A DNA stretch of 64,000 bases from Chryseobacterium polytrichastri (GTDB taxonomy: Bacteria > Bacteroidota > Bacteroidia > Flavobacteriales > Weeksellaceae), in assembly GCF_900142445.1 (NCBI RefSeq), contig NZ_FRAV01000002.1:62001-126000 (forward strand). The letters are read 5' to 3'. The translations under genes and the position numbers were made by a program. Numbering within the stretch: position 1 is the stretch's first letter; every line of letters begins with the position of its first letter. The notes beneath the pieces are model-generated. The model did not search any database. It was not told the origin of the DNA and saw only the letters and a program-made list of their open reading frames with translations. Positions 51,134 through 60,358 of the stretch are shown here, one piece after another.

Positions 51134-53290
51134 ATGAAGAAAATTACAATGGGAGCAGTTCTGTTTTCTATGATGTTTGGAGGTTTGCATGCACAATCTT
51201 TACAATCGCCTGATGGTAAATTTGAAATGAATTTTCAATTAAAGGAAGGTATTCCTTATTACAATCTCAAATATAATGGAGCAGTTGTAGTAGAAGATTC
51301 TAAATTAGGCTTAAGGTTATTTAAAGACAATTCTATACAATTTGCTTCAGAAATTACAAAGAGTGAAGATACAAAGTTTGATCTGAATAATGGTTTCACA
51401 AAGACAGATGAAAAAAGAAATTCTAAAGATGAAACCTGGCAACCTGTACTTGGAGAAAAGAAGAACTATATCAATCATTATAACGAATTGGCATTAACGC
51501 TTCACCAAGCTTCTTCAGAAAGAAATATTGTGGTAAAATTCAGGTTGTTTAATGATGGATTAGGATTTAGATATGAATTTCCGCAGCAGAAAAACCTAAA
51601 CTATTTTGTTATCAGAGAAGAAGATACCGAATTTGATTTTCCTACAGACATGAAAGCTTGGTGGATGGTTGCCGATTACGACTCTCAGGAATATCGATAT
51701 CAGGAAACAAAAATTTCTGAAATTCCGGGAAGATGGGATAAGGCTTTTGATGCGAACGCTTCTCAGGCTTTGGTTAAAAATGCCGTTCAGTCTCCATTAA
51801 TGCTTAAAAAAGAAGGAAAGAATCCATTATATGTAAATGTGGCAGAAGCGGCAGTATTAGATTATCCGGCTTCCCATTTGGAAGTGGATGCTCAGGATTT
51901 TAAATTTAAAACGCATCTTACACCAGATAGGCAAGGTGCAAAAGGATATATTCAGACGCCGTCTGTGACGCCTTGGAGAACAATCATTGTTTCGCCAAAA
52001 GCGGAAGAAGTGATGGATTCAAAAATGATCTTTAATCTGAACGAACCAACAAAATATACCGATACCTCTTACATTCATCCTACAAAATACATGGGTGTTT
52101 GGTGGGAAATGATCATCGGGAAATCTCAGTGGGCGTATTCTACCGCAGAAAATGTTCATTTAGATACAACTGATTTTTCGAAGTTAACGCCCAACGGAAA
52201 ACATGCAGCAAATAATACGAAAGTTAAAGAATACATTGATTTTGCGGCAGAAAATGGCTTTCAGGGATTATTGATCGAAGGTTGGAATATCGGTTGGGAA
52301 GATTGGTTCGGACATTCCAAAGAATATGTTTTTGATTTTATTACACCTTATCCTGATTTTGATATTAAAATGTTGAATGAATATGCTCATTCTAAAGGGA
52401 TAAAATTGATTATGCATCACGAAACTTCGGGTTCTGCAACGAACTATGAAAGATGGTCTGACAAAGCATTTCAATTAATGAATAAATATGGATATGATGC
52501 CGTGAAAACAGGATATGTTGGCGATATTATTCCAAGAGGTGAACATCATTATTCTCAATGGACAATCAATCATTTTTATAGAATTGCGGAGAAGGCCAAT
52601 GAATATAAGATTATGGTCAACTCTCACGAATCAGTGCGTCCTACAGGAGAAAGCCGTACATATCCGAACTATGTTTCTGCTGAAGCAGCTCGTGGAACAG
52701 AATATGAAGCATTCGCAGGAAATAATCCGGACCATCAGACGATTCTTCCTTTTACAAGATGGATGGGCGGTTCTATGGATTACACCCCAGGTATTTTCCA
52801 AACAAAACTAGATTATTATTTCCCTGGAGATAAACGTTTTGTAAAGACAACATTGGCGAAACAATTGGCGTTGTATGTTACGATGTACATGCCGCTTCAA
52901 ATGGCTGCCGATTTACCTGAAAACTATAAAAAGCACATGGATGCTTTCCAGTTTATTAAAGATGTAGCAGCAGATTGGGATGATACAAAAATTTTATCTG
53001 CAGAACCTGGTGATTATGTGATCACGGCAAGAAAGGCAAAAGGAACAGAAGATTGGTTTGTAGGAGGAATTACCGATGAAAATAAGCGAGATTATACCGT
53101 AGATTTTTCCTTCTTAAATAAAGGTGAAAAGTATGAAGCTACGATCTATGAAGATGGAAAAGATGCCGATTATATTAATAATCCTCAAAGTTATAACATC
53201 TATAAAAAGCAAATTACGAGTAAATCTAAGATTAATTTTAAAATGGTGAGAAGTGGTGGTTTTGCTGTTTCTGTGAAGCCTGTGAAGTAA
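51134..53290 (+). CDS. Glycoside hydrolase family 97 (SusB-like alpha-glucosidase)
   Basis: A 718-residue secreted or periplasmic enzyme with a signal peptide (MKKITMGAVLFSMMFGGLHAQ). The GH97 order is visible: a beta super-sandwich (about 25-290), the TIM barrel with LIEGWNIGWEDWFG, IMHHETSGSATNYERW, VNSHESVRPTGESRTYPN and AARGTEYEAFAGNNP (catalytic and calcium-site glutamates of SusB-type enzymes), MDYTPGIF, and a carboxy-terminal beta domain. The glutamate set points to the inverting alpha-glucosidase group rather than the retaining galactosidases. No SusC/D genes are adjacent. Confidence 0.93.
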   Translation: MKKITMGAVLFSMMFGGLHAQSLQSPDGKFEMNFQLKEGIPYYNLKYNGAVVVEDSKLGLRLFKDNSIQFASEITKSEDTKFDLNNGFTKTDEKRNSKDETWQPVLGEKKNYINHYNELALTLHQASSERNIVVKFRLFNDGLGFRYEFPQQKNLNYFVIREEDTEFDFPTDMKAWWMVADYDSQEYRYQETKISEIPGRWDKAFDANASQALVKNAVQSPLMLKKEGKNPLYVNVAEAAVLDYPASHLEVDAQDFKFKTHLTPDRQGAKGYIQTPSVTPWRTIIVSPKAEEVMDSKMIFNLNEPTKYTDTSYIHPTKYMGVWWEMIIGKSQWAYSTAENVHLDTTDFSKLTPNGKHAANNTKVKEYIDFAAENGFQGLLIEGWNIGWEDWFGHSKEYVFDFITPYPDFDIKMLNEYAHSKGIKLIMHHETSGSATNYERWSDKAFQLMNKYGYDAVKTGYVGDIIPRGEHHYSQWTINHFYRIAEKANEYKIMVNSHESVRPTGESRTYPNYVSAEAARGTEYEAFAGNNPDHQTILPFTRWMGGSMDYTPGIFQTKLDYYFPGDKRFVKTTLAKQLALYVTMYMPLQMAADLPENYKKHMDAFQFIKDVAADWDDTKILSAEPGDYVITARKAKGTEDWFVGGITDENKRDYTVDFSFLNKGEKYEATIYEDGKDADYINNPQSYNIYKKQITSKSKINFKMVRSGGFAVSVKPVK

Positions 53291-53342
53291 TTGAAAATAC
53301 AATAATTAGATTTTTTTTAACGAATAATTTTAATCATATCGA

Positions 53343-53380
53343 GTCTTAACTTGTTGTGCAATATGGCAATAAGTTAAGAC
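53343..53380 (+). terminator. Hairpin after the GH97 gene
   Basis: Stem GTCTTAACTT / AAGTTAAGAC with an 18-base loop and no clear T tract. A weak terminator or a processing structure. Confidence 0.4.
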
Positions 53381-53401
53381 TTCAATTTTGAAAATTTAAC
53401 T

Positions 53402-54451
53402 ATGAAATTTATTTCAAAAATGGCTTTTTTATGCGGAATAGGATGGGGAGTAATGATGCATAGCCAAACCGTAAACCAATTGATAAATGAAAAAGGAGCA
53501 TTCAGAAAAGACACCATATTCATCATTAAAAGTGATTTAAAGGAAACTTATTTACCTGTTACTATTATTAAAGGAAAAGAAAAAGGCCCCGTTTTCAGTA
53601 TTGTTGCTGGGGTTCACGGGTACGAATATCCACCAATCATTGCAGTTCAGGAATTACTAAAGGAAATCAAACAAGAAAATGTAAAAGGAACTTTAATTAT
53701 TGTTCCAATTGCTAATGTTGAAGCTTTTCAAAAAAGAACGCCTTTCATCAATCCTTTAGATCAGAAAAATCTAAATACAGCTTTTCCAGGTTCGGCAAAT
53801 GGCACGGTTACAGATCAGATAGCGAATATTATCACGAAAGAAATTATTTCAAATTCAACTATATTTTTAGATATTCATGGAGGGGATGCAAACGAAGATT
53901 TGTTACCCTTTGTTTGTTATTACAACAGAAAAGATATACCTGAAAATACCAAATTGGCTCATGATTTATCTGCTCAGTCACAAATCAATTATATTGTTTC
54001 CTATCCATATAATATTACACAAGCAGAGCCTGCAAAATATGCTTTCAAGCAGGCGACTCAACAAGGGGTTACGGCATTGAGTATTGAAGCCGGAAAACTA
54101 GGAACTGTTCAAAAAGAAAATGTAGAAATGATTAAAAATGCTGTTTACAACATGCTTGAATATTCCGGGAACTATGTGAAAAGTAAAGCAAAAATTAAAA
54201 ATAACAATAAACCAATACTTCTTAATCAGCAGGATTACATAAAGGTTCCTGTAGAAGGGATTTTCTACAGTGATTTTAAAAGTGGTGACCCAGTAAAGAA
54301 AAACCAAGTTGTAGGATTTATTACCGATGAATTTGGAAAGAAAAAGGAAGATATTATTTCCAATTCAGACGGAATCATTTTATATAAAGTAGGTACTCCG
54401 CCTGTGAATAAAGGAGAAACGTTATTTTGTATTGGCTACACTCAACAATAA
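53402..54451 (+). CDS. Secreted succinylglutamate desuccinylase/aspartoacylase-like zinc hydrolase
   Basis: A 349-residue member of the AstE/AspA branch of the M14 fold. Signal peptide (MKFISKMAFLCGIGWGVMMHSQ), zinc ligands His72 and Glu75 in GVHGYEYPP and His159 in FLDIHGGD, the NTAFPG segment, and a carboxy-terminal beta domain (about 265-349). Family members remove acyl groups from amino acids; the exported form suggests an extracytoplasmic substrate. It starts about 110 bp after the GH97 gene on the same strand. Confidence 0.85.
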   Translation: MKFISKMAFLCGIGWGVMMHSQTVNQLINEKGAFRKDTIFIIKSDLKETYLPVTIIKGKEKGPVFSIVAGVHGYEYPPIIAVQELLKEIKQENVKGTLIIVPIANVEAFQKRTPFINPLDQKNLNTAFPGSANGTVTDQIANIITKEIISNSTIFLDIHGGDANEDLLPFVCYYNRKDIPENTKLAHDLSAQSQINYIVSYPYNITQAEPAKYAFKQATQQGVTALSIEAGKLGTVQKENVEMIKNAVYNMLEYSGNYVKSKAKIKNNNKPILLNQQDYIKVPVEGIFYSDFKSGDPVKKNQVVGFITDEFGKKKEDIISNSDGIILYKVGTPPVNKGETLFCIGYTQQ

Positions 54452-54577
54452 TTATTGATCAGAGAAAAAGGAAATCTTAGAATAACTAAAATTTTCGTTC
54501 TCCATAATTATGTTTTTGTTTACTTTAGACTTCTTAAAATGAAATTTTAAAACAACAGATTTCGTAATAATTTAAAT

Positions 54578-55099
54578 ATGAAAAAAACAACTATACTTTA
54601 CGTAATTATCCTTTTCCTAATAGGATTTACAGGAATTTCAGCACAATCAAAAGAAGTGAAATTTGAAAAAGATAAAGTGCAGATCAATGCCATGCTTGAT
54701 GGTTTTAATGTAGCTGCGGCAAAGGCTGATTTCAATACGTATTTTAATTATTTTGCTGATGAATCTACATTCATCGGAACAGATGCTACCGAAGTTTGGA
54801 ATAAAAAGGAATTTATGGTTTGGGCAAAACCATATTTCGACAAAAAGAAAACGTGGAATTTCACTTCATTAAAAAGAAATATCTCTTTCAGTAAAGATGG
54901 AAAGCTGGCTTGGTTTGATGAGGTATTGGATACTCAAATGAAGATCTGCCGTGGTTCCGGAGTGGTAGAAAAAATAAACGGTGATTGGAAAGTAAAACAA
55001 TACGTTCTTTCTATGACGATTCCCAATGAGGTTTCGGATAAAGTGATCGCTGAAAAAGCAGCTATTGAAGATGTTTTGATCCAACAACTGAAAAAATAA
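54578..55099 (+). CDS. Secreted SnoaL/NTF2-like protein
   Basis: 173 residues with a signal peptide (MKKTTILYVIILFLIGFTG, then ISAQ). The remainder has the cone-like NTF2 fold pattern: INAMLDGFNVAAAKADFNTY, FADESTFIGTDATEVW, WAKPYF, and GSGVVEKINGDWKVKQYVLS with the Trp of the DUF4440/SnoaL group. No catalytic residues can be assigned. It is cotranscribable with the preceding gene (126 bp gap) but may have its own promoter. Confidence 0.8.
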   Translation: MKKTTILYVIILFLIGFTGISAQSKEVKFEKDKVQINAMLDGFNVAAAKADFNTYFNYFADESTFIGTDATEVWNKKEFMVWAKPYFDKKKTWNFTSLKRNISFSKDGKLAWFDEVLDTQMKICRGSGVVEKINGDWKVKQYVLSMTIPNEVSDKVIAEKAAIEDVLIQQLKK

Positions 55100-55272
55100 A
55101 ACTTTAACTATTCAAGCCATGATTTTTAGCGAAAGATTCCAGTCTTGAACTTTTGGTACTTTTGCTTCAAGGTAAAAGGACAGAGCTAAAAATATATTCA
55201 ACTTTTGAACCTGACTCATGAGATATCAAAAAAATCATCAGATACATTTACAAAATTTATCATAATTATAGC

Positions 55273-55300
55273 AAACCATCCATCATCGGATGGTTTTTTA
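55273..55300 (+). terminator. Terminator upstream of the GMC oxidoreductase gene
   Basis: A perfect 9-bp stem AAACCATCC / GGATGGTTT with a 6-base loop and a T run. It ends transcription of the NTF2-like gene; the gap 55100-55384 holds no other gene that I can support. Confidence 0.85.
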
Positions 55301-55384
55301 TTTATATAATCAATTGAAAATTAATTTTTTATTAAGCTACCCCTAATTTTTAATCTCTAATTTAGATAGATCAAATTAAAAAAT

Positions 55385-56917
55385 ATGTACGACATCATCA
55401 TTATAGGAAGTGGGGCAGGAGGTGCAACAATGGCTTATCAATTAGCCGATAGCGGAAAAAAAATTCTCGTTATTGAAAGAGGCGATTATGTACCTGTAGA
55501 AAAAGAAAATTGGGATTCGGTAGAAGTTTTTGAAAAAAACAGATATACCACAACAGAACTGTGGCTCGATAAAAATAATAAACCTTTTCGTCCGGGAATG
55601 CATTATAATGTAGGAGGGAATACCAAGTTTTATGGGGCTGCTTTGTTTCGTTTAAGAGAAGAAGATTTTAAAGAAATACAGCATTATGGCGGAACTTCAC
55701 CTGCATGGCCTATTCAATATGAAGATTTAAAAGGCTATTACCTTGAAGCAGAAAAACTATTTCATGTTCATGGTAAAAGAGGATCAGATCCTACCGAGCC
55801 TTTTGATGCAGAGCCTTATCCAAATCCGGCTTTGCCGCATGAACCAAGAATTCAGGAAGTGGTTGATGAACTATTTAATTATGGATGGCATCCGTTTAAC
55901 TTGCCAATCGGGGTTAATTTTAAACCTCACGAAAGCGCTAATGCGCCTTACACTTTAGACCGTTTTGATGGCTTTCCCGATGCTGCTGAAAGAAAAGGAG
56001 ATGCGCATCTTTGTTCATTGGCAAAAGCATTGGAATCTCCAAATGTTGAATTGATGGTCAATACAAAAGTGTTGAGACTGAATACAAATGAAGAAGGAAC
56101 CAAGGTCACTGAAATTGTGGTAGAACAAAACGGCGAAACAAAGACATTGACTTCTGATATCGTTATTCTTTCCGCAGGCACAATCAATTCCGCGGCACTT
56201 CTGTTAGAAAGTAAAAGTGATAAATTTCCCAATGGACTTGCCAATTCTTCAGATCAGGTAGGAAGAAATTATATGTTTCATCAAAATACAGCATTGGTGG
56301 CATTGTACACCGAATCCAATCATACAAAATTTGGAAAAACATTTGGAATTAATGATTTCTACCATGCAAACAAAGGCTATGAATTTCCTTTAGGGCATAT
56401 CCAGATGTTGGGGAAATCAGATGAACATCAGATTAAGGCAGATAGTCCTGTTGCGGCGCCAGGTTTTACATTTGAATTAATGGCGGAGCATGCGGTTGAT
56501 TTTTGGTTAACCTCAGAAGATTTACCCAATCCTGAAAATAGAGTGACGGTAGAAAATGGACAAATAAAGATTAGTTATAGCTCAAATAATGAAAAAGGAC
56601 ATGAATTGTTGAAATCGGAACTGATTAAAGCATTAAAAGCTTCCGGCAAGTTTGAATCATTTCTTTTTAAAGGAATTTATTTCAGCAAAGGAATGGATAT
56701 CGCTTCACCTGCTCATCAAAACGGCACAACAAAAATGGGACTGGATCCTAAAACATCGGTGGTTGATACCAACTGTAAAGCACATGATCTTGAAAATCTA
56801 TATATTGTTGACGGTGGATTTTTCGTTTCAAGTGGGGCAGTGAATCCTGCGCTGACAATTATTGCCATGGCGTTGAGAGTCGGAAACTATTTGAAAAATA
56901 AGGTTCTGACATCATGA
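55385..56917 (+). CDS. GMC-family oxidoreductase
   Basis: 510 residues. The FAD-binding motif IIGSGAGGATMAYQLADSGKKILVIERG (two short parts: GSGAGG and the acidic VIERG) is at the amino terminus. The active-site region SPAHQNGTTKMG has the conserved His and Asn, and the end carries DGGFFVSSGAVNPALTIIAMAL, a GMC signature. The family oxidises alcohols and sugars; the substrate is not known. The stop overlaps the start of an MFS gene by 4 bp. Confidence 0.88.
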   Translation: MYDIIIIGSGAGGATMAYQLADSGKKILVIERGDYVPVEKENWDSVEVFEKNRYTTTELWLDKNNKPFRPGMHYNVGGNTKFYGAALFRLREEDFKEIQHYGGTSPAWPIQYEDLKGYYLEAEKLFHVHGKRGSDPTEPFDAEPYPNPALPHEPRIQEVVDELFNYGWHPFNLPIGVNFKPHESANAPYTLDRFDGFPDAAERKGDAHLCSLAKALESPNVELMVNTKVLRLNTNEEGTKVTEIVVEQNGETKTLTSDIVILSAGTINSAALLLESKSDKFPNGLANSSDQVGRNYMFHQNTALVALYTESNHTKFGKTFGINDFYHANKGYEFPLGHIQMLGKSDEHQIKADSPVAAPGFTFELMAEHAVDFWLTSEDLPNPENRVTVENGQIKISYSSNNEKGHELLKSELIKALKASGKFESFLFKGIYFSKGMDIASPAHQNGTTKMGLDPKTSVVDTNCKAHDLENLYIVDGGFFVSSGAVNPALTIIAMALRVGNYLKNKVLTS

Positions 56918-58080
56918 ATTCAAGAACAATCCAAATCACCATCATCTTTTTATTAGCTTTTTTTACAGGAGTTAATTTTGTGGTATTTCCTGCATTGGGA
57001 AACGCTTTTACAGATCCTTCGGTGTTTGGTCTTTCATCATCACAATTTGGAAATTTGTTTATTCCGCAGGTGATTTGTATTATCGTTTCGTGTTTAGGGG
57101 CTCCGTTTTTAGTGAATAAAGTAGGTCCTAAAATTGTTTTGGTAACCGGATTATTATTAATGATAGCATCAACGGGGATCTTATGGATGCTTCAGTTTTT
57201 TATGAAGGATACTTCTTTGCTATTTCCTGTATTAATGGTTTTGGTGGCATTCACAGGTTCAGGTTTCGGACTTTCGATTACTACTTTAAATCCTTTAGCA
57301 GCAAGCTTATTTGAAAACAATAAATCTTCCGCCATCTTAATATTGCAGTTTTTGGTGGGCTTGGGAACTTCAACTTCTCCATTAATGATGAATTTGATAG
57401 GGAATGTAAACAATTGGATGTATGTTCCGGCAAGCATCTTTGTTTTAGTTACCATCATTTTTATCCTGTTTTTATTTTTAAAACTGGAAAAAGGAACATT
57501 TTTCGAACTTCCCAATCACTTTAAAATTCCTTCCAAATTATGGATATTTTTTATTGCCATTGTTTTGTATGGATTTATTGAAGGGACTTTCGGAAGTTTT
57601 GGAGCGATCATTCTTAAAAATCAAGGATTGGATAATAATAAAGCCAGTTTAGGACTCTCTTTATTTTGGGGCGGTATTGCTTTAAATCGTTTATTGTTCG
57701 GGATTTTTTCAAAAAATAATGATCTCTCTTATGTATTCCTTTTCTCCCCTTTGGTTGTTGCAGGATTACTTCTTTTATTATTGGTTTATCCAAATATCAA
57801 TATCATCATATTCATGTTATTTCTGGTCGGATTTTTCATGGGAAGTATATTTCCGGGATCTATTGGTTGGGGAACGGTAGAATTTCCAACGTTGTCCGTT
57901 TTGGTATCTGGTTTTTTAATGGCAGCCAATCAAATTGGAACAGGAATTATTACCAATGTTTTAGGGAATTTCTCTAATCAAACCAATATCATTTTTCAAT
58001 TTCTTATCGGTTGTATGATTCTCATTTGCGCTTTACTTTTCTATTTAAAGCGAAATTCTAAAATCAAAGAAGCCTTTTGA
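56914..58080 (+). CDS. MFS transporter coupled to the GMC oxidoreductase
   Basis: 388 residues with about 11-12 membrane segments, starting with NSRTIQITIIFLLAFFTGVN. Its ATG overlaps the GMC stop (ATGA), so the two are translationally coupled and probably handle the same compound: uptake by this MFS and oxidation by the GMC enzyme. The loop between helices 6 and 7 (FKIPSKLW) is short. The transported compound is unknown. Confidence 0.85.
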   Translation: MNSRTIQITIIFLLAFFTGVNFVVFPALGNAFTDPSVFGLSSSQFGNLFIPQVICIIVSCLGAPFLVNKVGPKIVLVTGLLLMIASTGILWMLQFFMKDTSLLFPVLMVLVAFTGSGFGLSITTLNPLAASLFENNKSSAILILQFLVGLGTSTSPLMMNLIGNVNNWMYVPASIFVLVTIIFILFLFLKLEKGTFFELPNHFKIPSKLWIFFIAIVLYGFIEGTFGSFGAIILKNQGLDNNKASLGLSLFWGGIALNRLLFGIFSKNNDLSYVFLFSPLVVAGLLLLLLVYPNINIIIFMLFLVGFFMGSIFPGSIGWGTVEFPTLSVLVSGFLMAANQIGTGIITNVLGNFSNQTNIIFQFLIGCMILICALLFYLKRNSKIKEAF

Positions 58081-58086
58081 AATAAC

Positions 58087-58115
58087 AAAAGCGGATCAAT
58101 TCAAATCCGCTTTTT
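58087..58115 (+). terminator. Terminator of the GMC-MFS operon
   Basis: Stem AAAAGCGGAT / ATCCGCTTTT with an 8-base loop and a T run. Confidence 0.9.
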
Positions 58116-58207
58116 AATTTACTATAATCAGATTGGCTTTAGCCCAAACTTAATAATCTTAACAATTTAATTCAATCTTAATGTTTAAGTTTTATCATTG
58201 ATTTTAA

Positions 58208-58804
58208 TTAAACCAATTCTGCAATTTTCGCCACCGTTTTCGCTAAATTTTCATCCTTCAACTGAGGGACCATCATTCCCTGAGATTGGAAAACTTCCAC
58301 ATCCGTAATCCCGATGAAACCGAACAGAGTCTTTAGATAATATTCCATGTTTTCAATCAGTCCATTATCATAAACGCCACCCACTGCAAAATTTAAATAT
58401 AATTTTTTGCCTTTAATAAGACCTTTTGGAGTTCCGTCAGCATAAGAGAATGTTTTTCCGGGAATGGCAATACTATCGATCCATGATTTTAAGGTTGATG
58501 GAAAAGTGAAGTTATAAAAAGGAACACCAATCACGATAATATCTGCTTCCTGAATATCTTTCAAGGCTTGATCAGAATGTTTTGATGCTTCTTTTTGTTG
58601 TTCATTTTTTTCATCATCAGGAATAACAAAAGATGCAGAATGCTGAATTTCTAAATGCGGAATCGGGTTTGCTGCCAGATCACGAGTAACAACTTTACTG
58701 CCAGGATTCTTTTCTAATAGTTGATTGATAACAGCCTGAGAAAGTTTGTTACTTACAGAGTTTTCTCCGCTGATACTGGTTTGGATATTTAAAATGTTTG
58801 CCAT
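58208..58804 (-). CDS. azoR: FMN-dependent NADH-azoreductase
   Basis: 198 residues, a flavodoxin-fold quinone reductase that uses NADH to reduce azo compounds and quinones. Family segments: SISGENSVSNKLSQAVIN (FMN phosphate site), DIIVIGVPFYNFTFPSTLKSWID, GTPKGLIKGKKLYLNFAVGGVY and FGFIGITDVEVF. Divergent from the HxlR regulator at 58895, with a palindrome between them. In other bacteria HxlR/YodB-type regulators control azoreductase genes in response to quinone stress. Confidence 0.9.
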   Translation of the reverse strand: MANILNIQTSISGENSVSNKLSQAVINQLLEKNPGSKVVTRDLAANPIPHLEIQHSASFVIPDDEKNEQQKEASKHSDQALKDIQEADIIVIGVPFYNFTFPSTLKSWIDSIAIPGKTFSYADGTPKGLIKGKKLYLNFAVGGVYDNGLIENMEYYLKTLFGFIGITDVEVFQSQGMMVPQLKDENLAKTVAKIAELV

Positions 58805-58852
58805 TTTGTTTAAAATTTTTAGTTTTTGATACTGACAAAATTATTGTAAATT

Positions 58853-58866
58853 TACTTTCCAAAGTA
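58853..58866. promoter_or_regulatory. Candidate operator between azoR and the HxlR gene
   Basis: TACTTTCCAAAGTA: 6-bp arms around a CC centre, in the 90-bp gap between the divergent genes. An ACTTTCC / GGAAAGT inverted pair overlaps it and reaches to 58888. It is placed to control both promoters. Confidence 0.5.
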
Positions 58867-58894
58867 TAGTAGTTACCTAAAGGAAAGTGAAAAA

Positions 58895-59266
58895 ATGGAA
58901 AAACAACATAATCATAAAGATTGTATGCAGGCGTTAAAGCCGGTTCGTGATACATTAGACGTCATTAATGGAAAGTGGAAACTACAGATCATCATTTCTC
59001 TAGATGCGGGAAATAAACGTTTTACGGAAATAGAAAGAAGTATTCCTAAATTGACCTCAAAAGTTTTAGCCAAAGAATTGAAAGAATTAGAACAAAATGG
59101 TTTGGTTAAAAGAGTAGTCAAAGACACGTATCCGGTAAGTATAGAATATTTTCCTACAGAACATACAAAAACTCTAGGACCTGTTGTGGAGTCGCTGAAA
59201 GATTGGGGCGAAAATCACCGCAAACATATTTTTGGAAACCCTACAGAAATAGAGAAAGGCGAATAG
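58895..59266 (+). CDS. HxlR-family winged-helix regulator
   Basis: 123 residues of the HxlR/YodB type. The conserved cysteine is Cys10 in HKDCMQALKPV, in the position used for redox or quinone sensing in YodB/QorR. The winged-helix core follows: VINGKWKLQIIISL, RFTEIERSIPKLTSKVLAKELKELE and RVVKDTYPVSIEYFPT. It is divergent from azoR, so it most likely represses azoR and is released by electrophiles or oxidation of Cys10. Confidence 0.9.
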   Translation: MEKQHNHKDCMQALKPVRDTLDVINGKWKLQIIISLDAGNKRFTEIERSIPKLTSKVLAKELKELEQNGLVKRVVKDTYPVSIEYFPTEHTKTLGPVVESLKDWGENHRKHIFGNPTEIEKGE

Positions 59267-59285
59267 AAAATATTACTCATTTTTT

Positions 59286-59355
59286 AGGAGCCATTTCCCG
59301 CTTTTCGTTACAATCTTTTTTTTCAAAAAAGGATTTTCTCTGCAATCGGGGCTAG
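59286..59355. repeat. Dispersed repeat ending in CAATCGGGGCTAG
   Basis: Starts TAGGAGC, has TTCCCGCTTT, a T-run/AAAAAAGG hairpin and ends CAATCGGGGCTAG. It matches the element at 62178-62272 in order of motifs. Placed directly after the HxlR gene. Confidence 0.7.
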
Positions 59356-59400
59356 GGTTGTAGTCGTTTCATCAACCTAACCCCAACATTCAACACTCTG

Positions 59401-59468
59401 TTTGTCATCCTGAAAGGATCTCAACAACGCAATAAAAAGCTTAATCTAGATTCTTTCAGGATGACAAA
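59401..59468. repeat. Inverted repeat with 21-bp arms (TTTGTCATCCTGAAAG type)
   Basis: The arms at 59401-59421 and 59448-59468 differ at one position and begin and end with TTTGTCATCC / GGATGACAAA. Spacer of 26 bp. Likely a small mobile or REP-like element. Confidence 0.75.
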
Positions 59469-59592
59469 CACGATGTTAAACATAAACACGATAACATAAA
59501 ACTAGAGCTCAAAACTCTTATTTTCTTTCTTATCCTACGTCAACATTTCTCCAACCCGCAAGCCGTAAATTTGTCCTATAAATAATCACAAT

Positions 59593-60321
59593 ATGAAAAC
59601 AGTATATCATAAAGCAGATTCAAGAGGCCACGCAGATCATGGGTGGTTGAACAGCTATCATACATTCAGTTTTGCCAACTATCAAAATAATGAAAGAAGC
59701 AATTTTGGAGTGTTGAGAGTATTGAATGACGACACTGTTTCTCAGGGAATGGGCTTCGGAACGCATCCTCACAAAAACATGGAAATTATTTCAATTCCGT
59801 TGGAAGGAGATTTGGAGCATAAAGATTCTATGGGAACAACTGCTGTTATTAAGAAAGGAGAAATTCAGGTGATGAGTGCCGGAACAGGCGTAATGCACAG
59901 CGAATACAATAAAAATAAAGATGAAGCGGTGAAGTTTTTACAGATCTGGATTTTCCCGAGAGAAGTAGATGTTGAACCGAGATATAATCAGAAAAGTATT
60001 AAAGAAGGAGAAAAGATCAACGGTTTTCAACAGATTTTATCACCAAACAAAAATGATGATGGCGTTTGGATTCACCAGGATGCTTGGTTCAACTTGGCCA
60101 ACTTTACCAAAGGAAATGGTAAAAATTATATGCTGAACAAAAAAGGAAATGGCGTTTATGCTTTTGTATTAAAAGGAAGCGCAAAAGTAGGCGACAGAAT
60201 CTTAAACGAAAGAGACGGTTTAGGAATTTGGGATACCCAAAGTTTCAACATCGAAGCAATAGATGATTCAGAAATCCTTTTAATGGAAGTTCCAATGGAA
60301 TTGCCTTCTTATCTTAAATAA
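59593..60321 (+). CDS. Pirin-family protein
   Basis: 242 residues, a bicupin of the YhhW type. The metal site in the first cupin is HPHKNMEIISIPLEG, followed by MSAGTGVMHSE, both typical. E. coli YhhW has quercetin dioxygenase activity in vitro; the physiological role is unclear. The second cupin (about 140-242) has no such histidines. The FMN reductase gene follows after 37 bp with its own -7 box (TAAATTTG near 60331). Confidence 0.9.
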   Translation: MKTVYHKADSRGHADHGWLNSYHTFSFANYQNNERSNFGVLRVLNDDTVSQGMGFGTHPHKNMEIISIPLEGDLEHKDSMGTTAVIKKGEIQVMSAGTGVMHSEYNKNKDEAVKFLQIWIFPREVDVEPRYNQKSIKEGEKINGFQQILSPNKNDDGVWIHQDAWFNLANFTKGNGKNYMLNKKGNGVYAFVLKGSAKVGDRILNERDGLGIWDTQSFNIEAIDDSEILLMEVPMELPSYLK

Positions 60322-60358
60322 TACCTAAATTTGCAAACTTTAAACAGAAAAAAATATA

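Larger units (their letters stand above)
59267..59592. other. Repeat-filled gap between the HxlR and pirin genes
   Basis: Contains two dispersed elements (59286-59355 and 59401-59468) and a -7 box TAAATTTG (59566-59573) for the pirin gene. I see no gene here. Confidence 0.6.
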
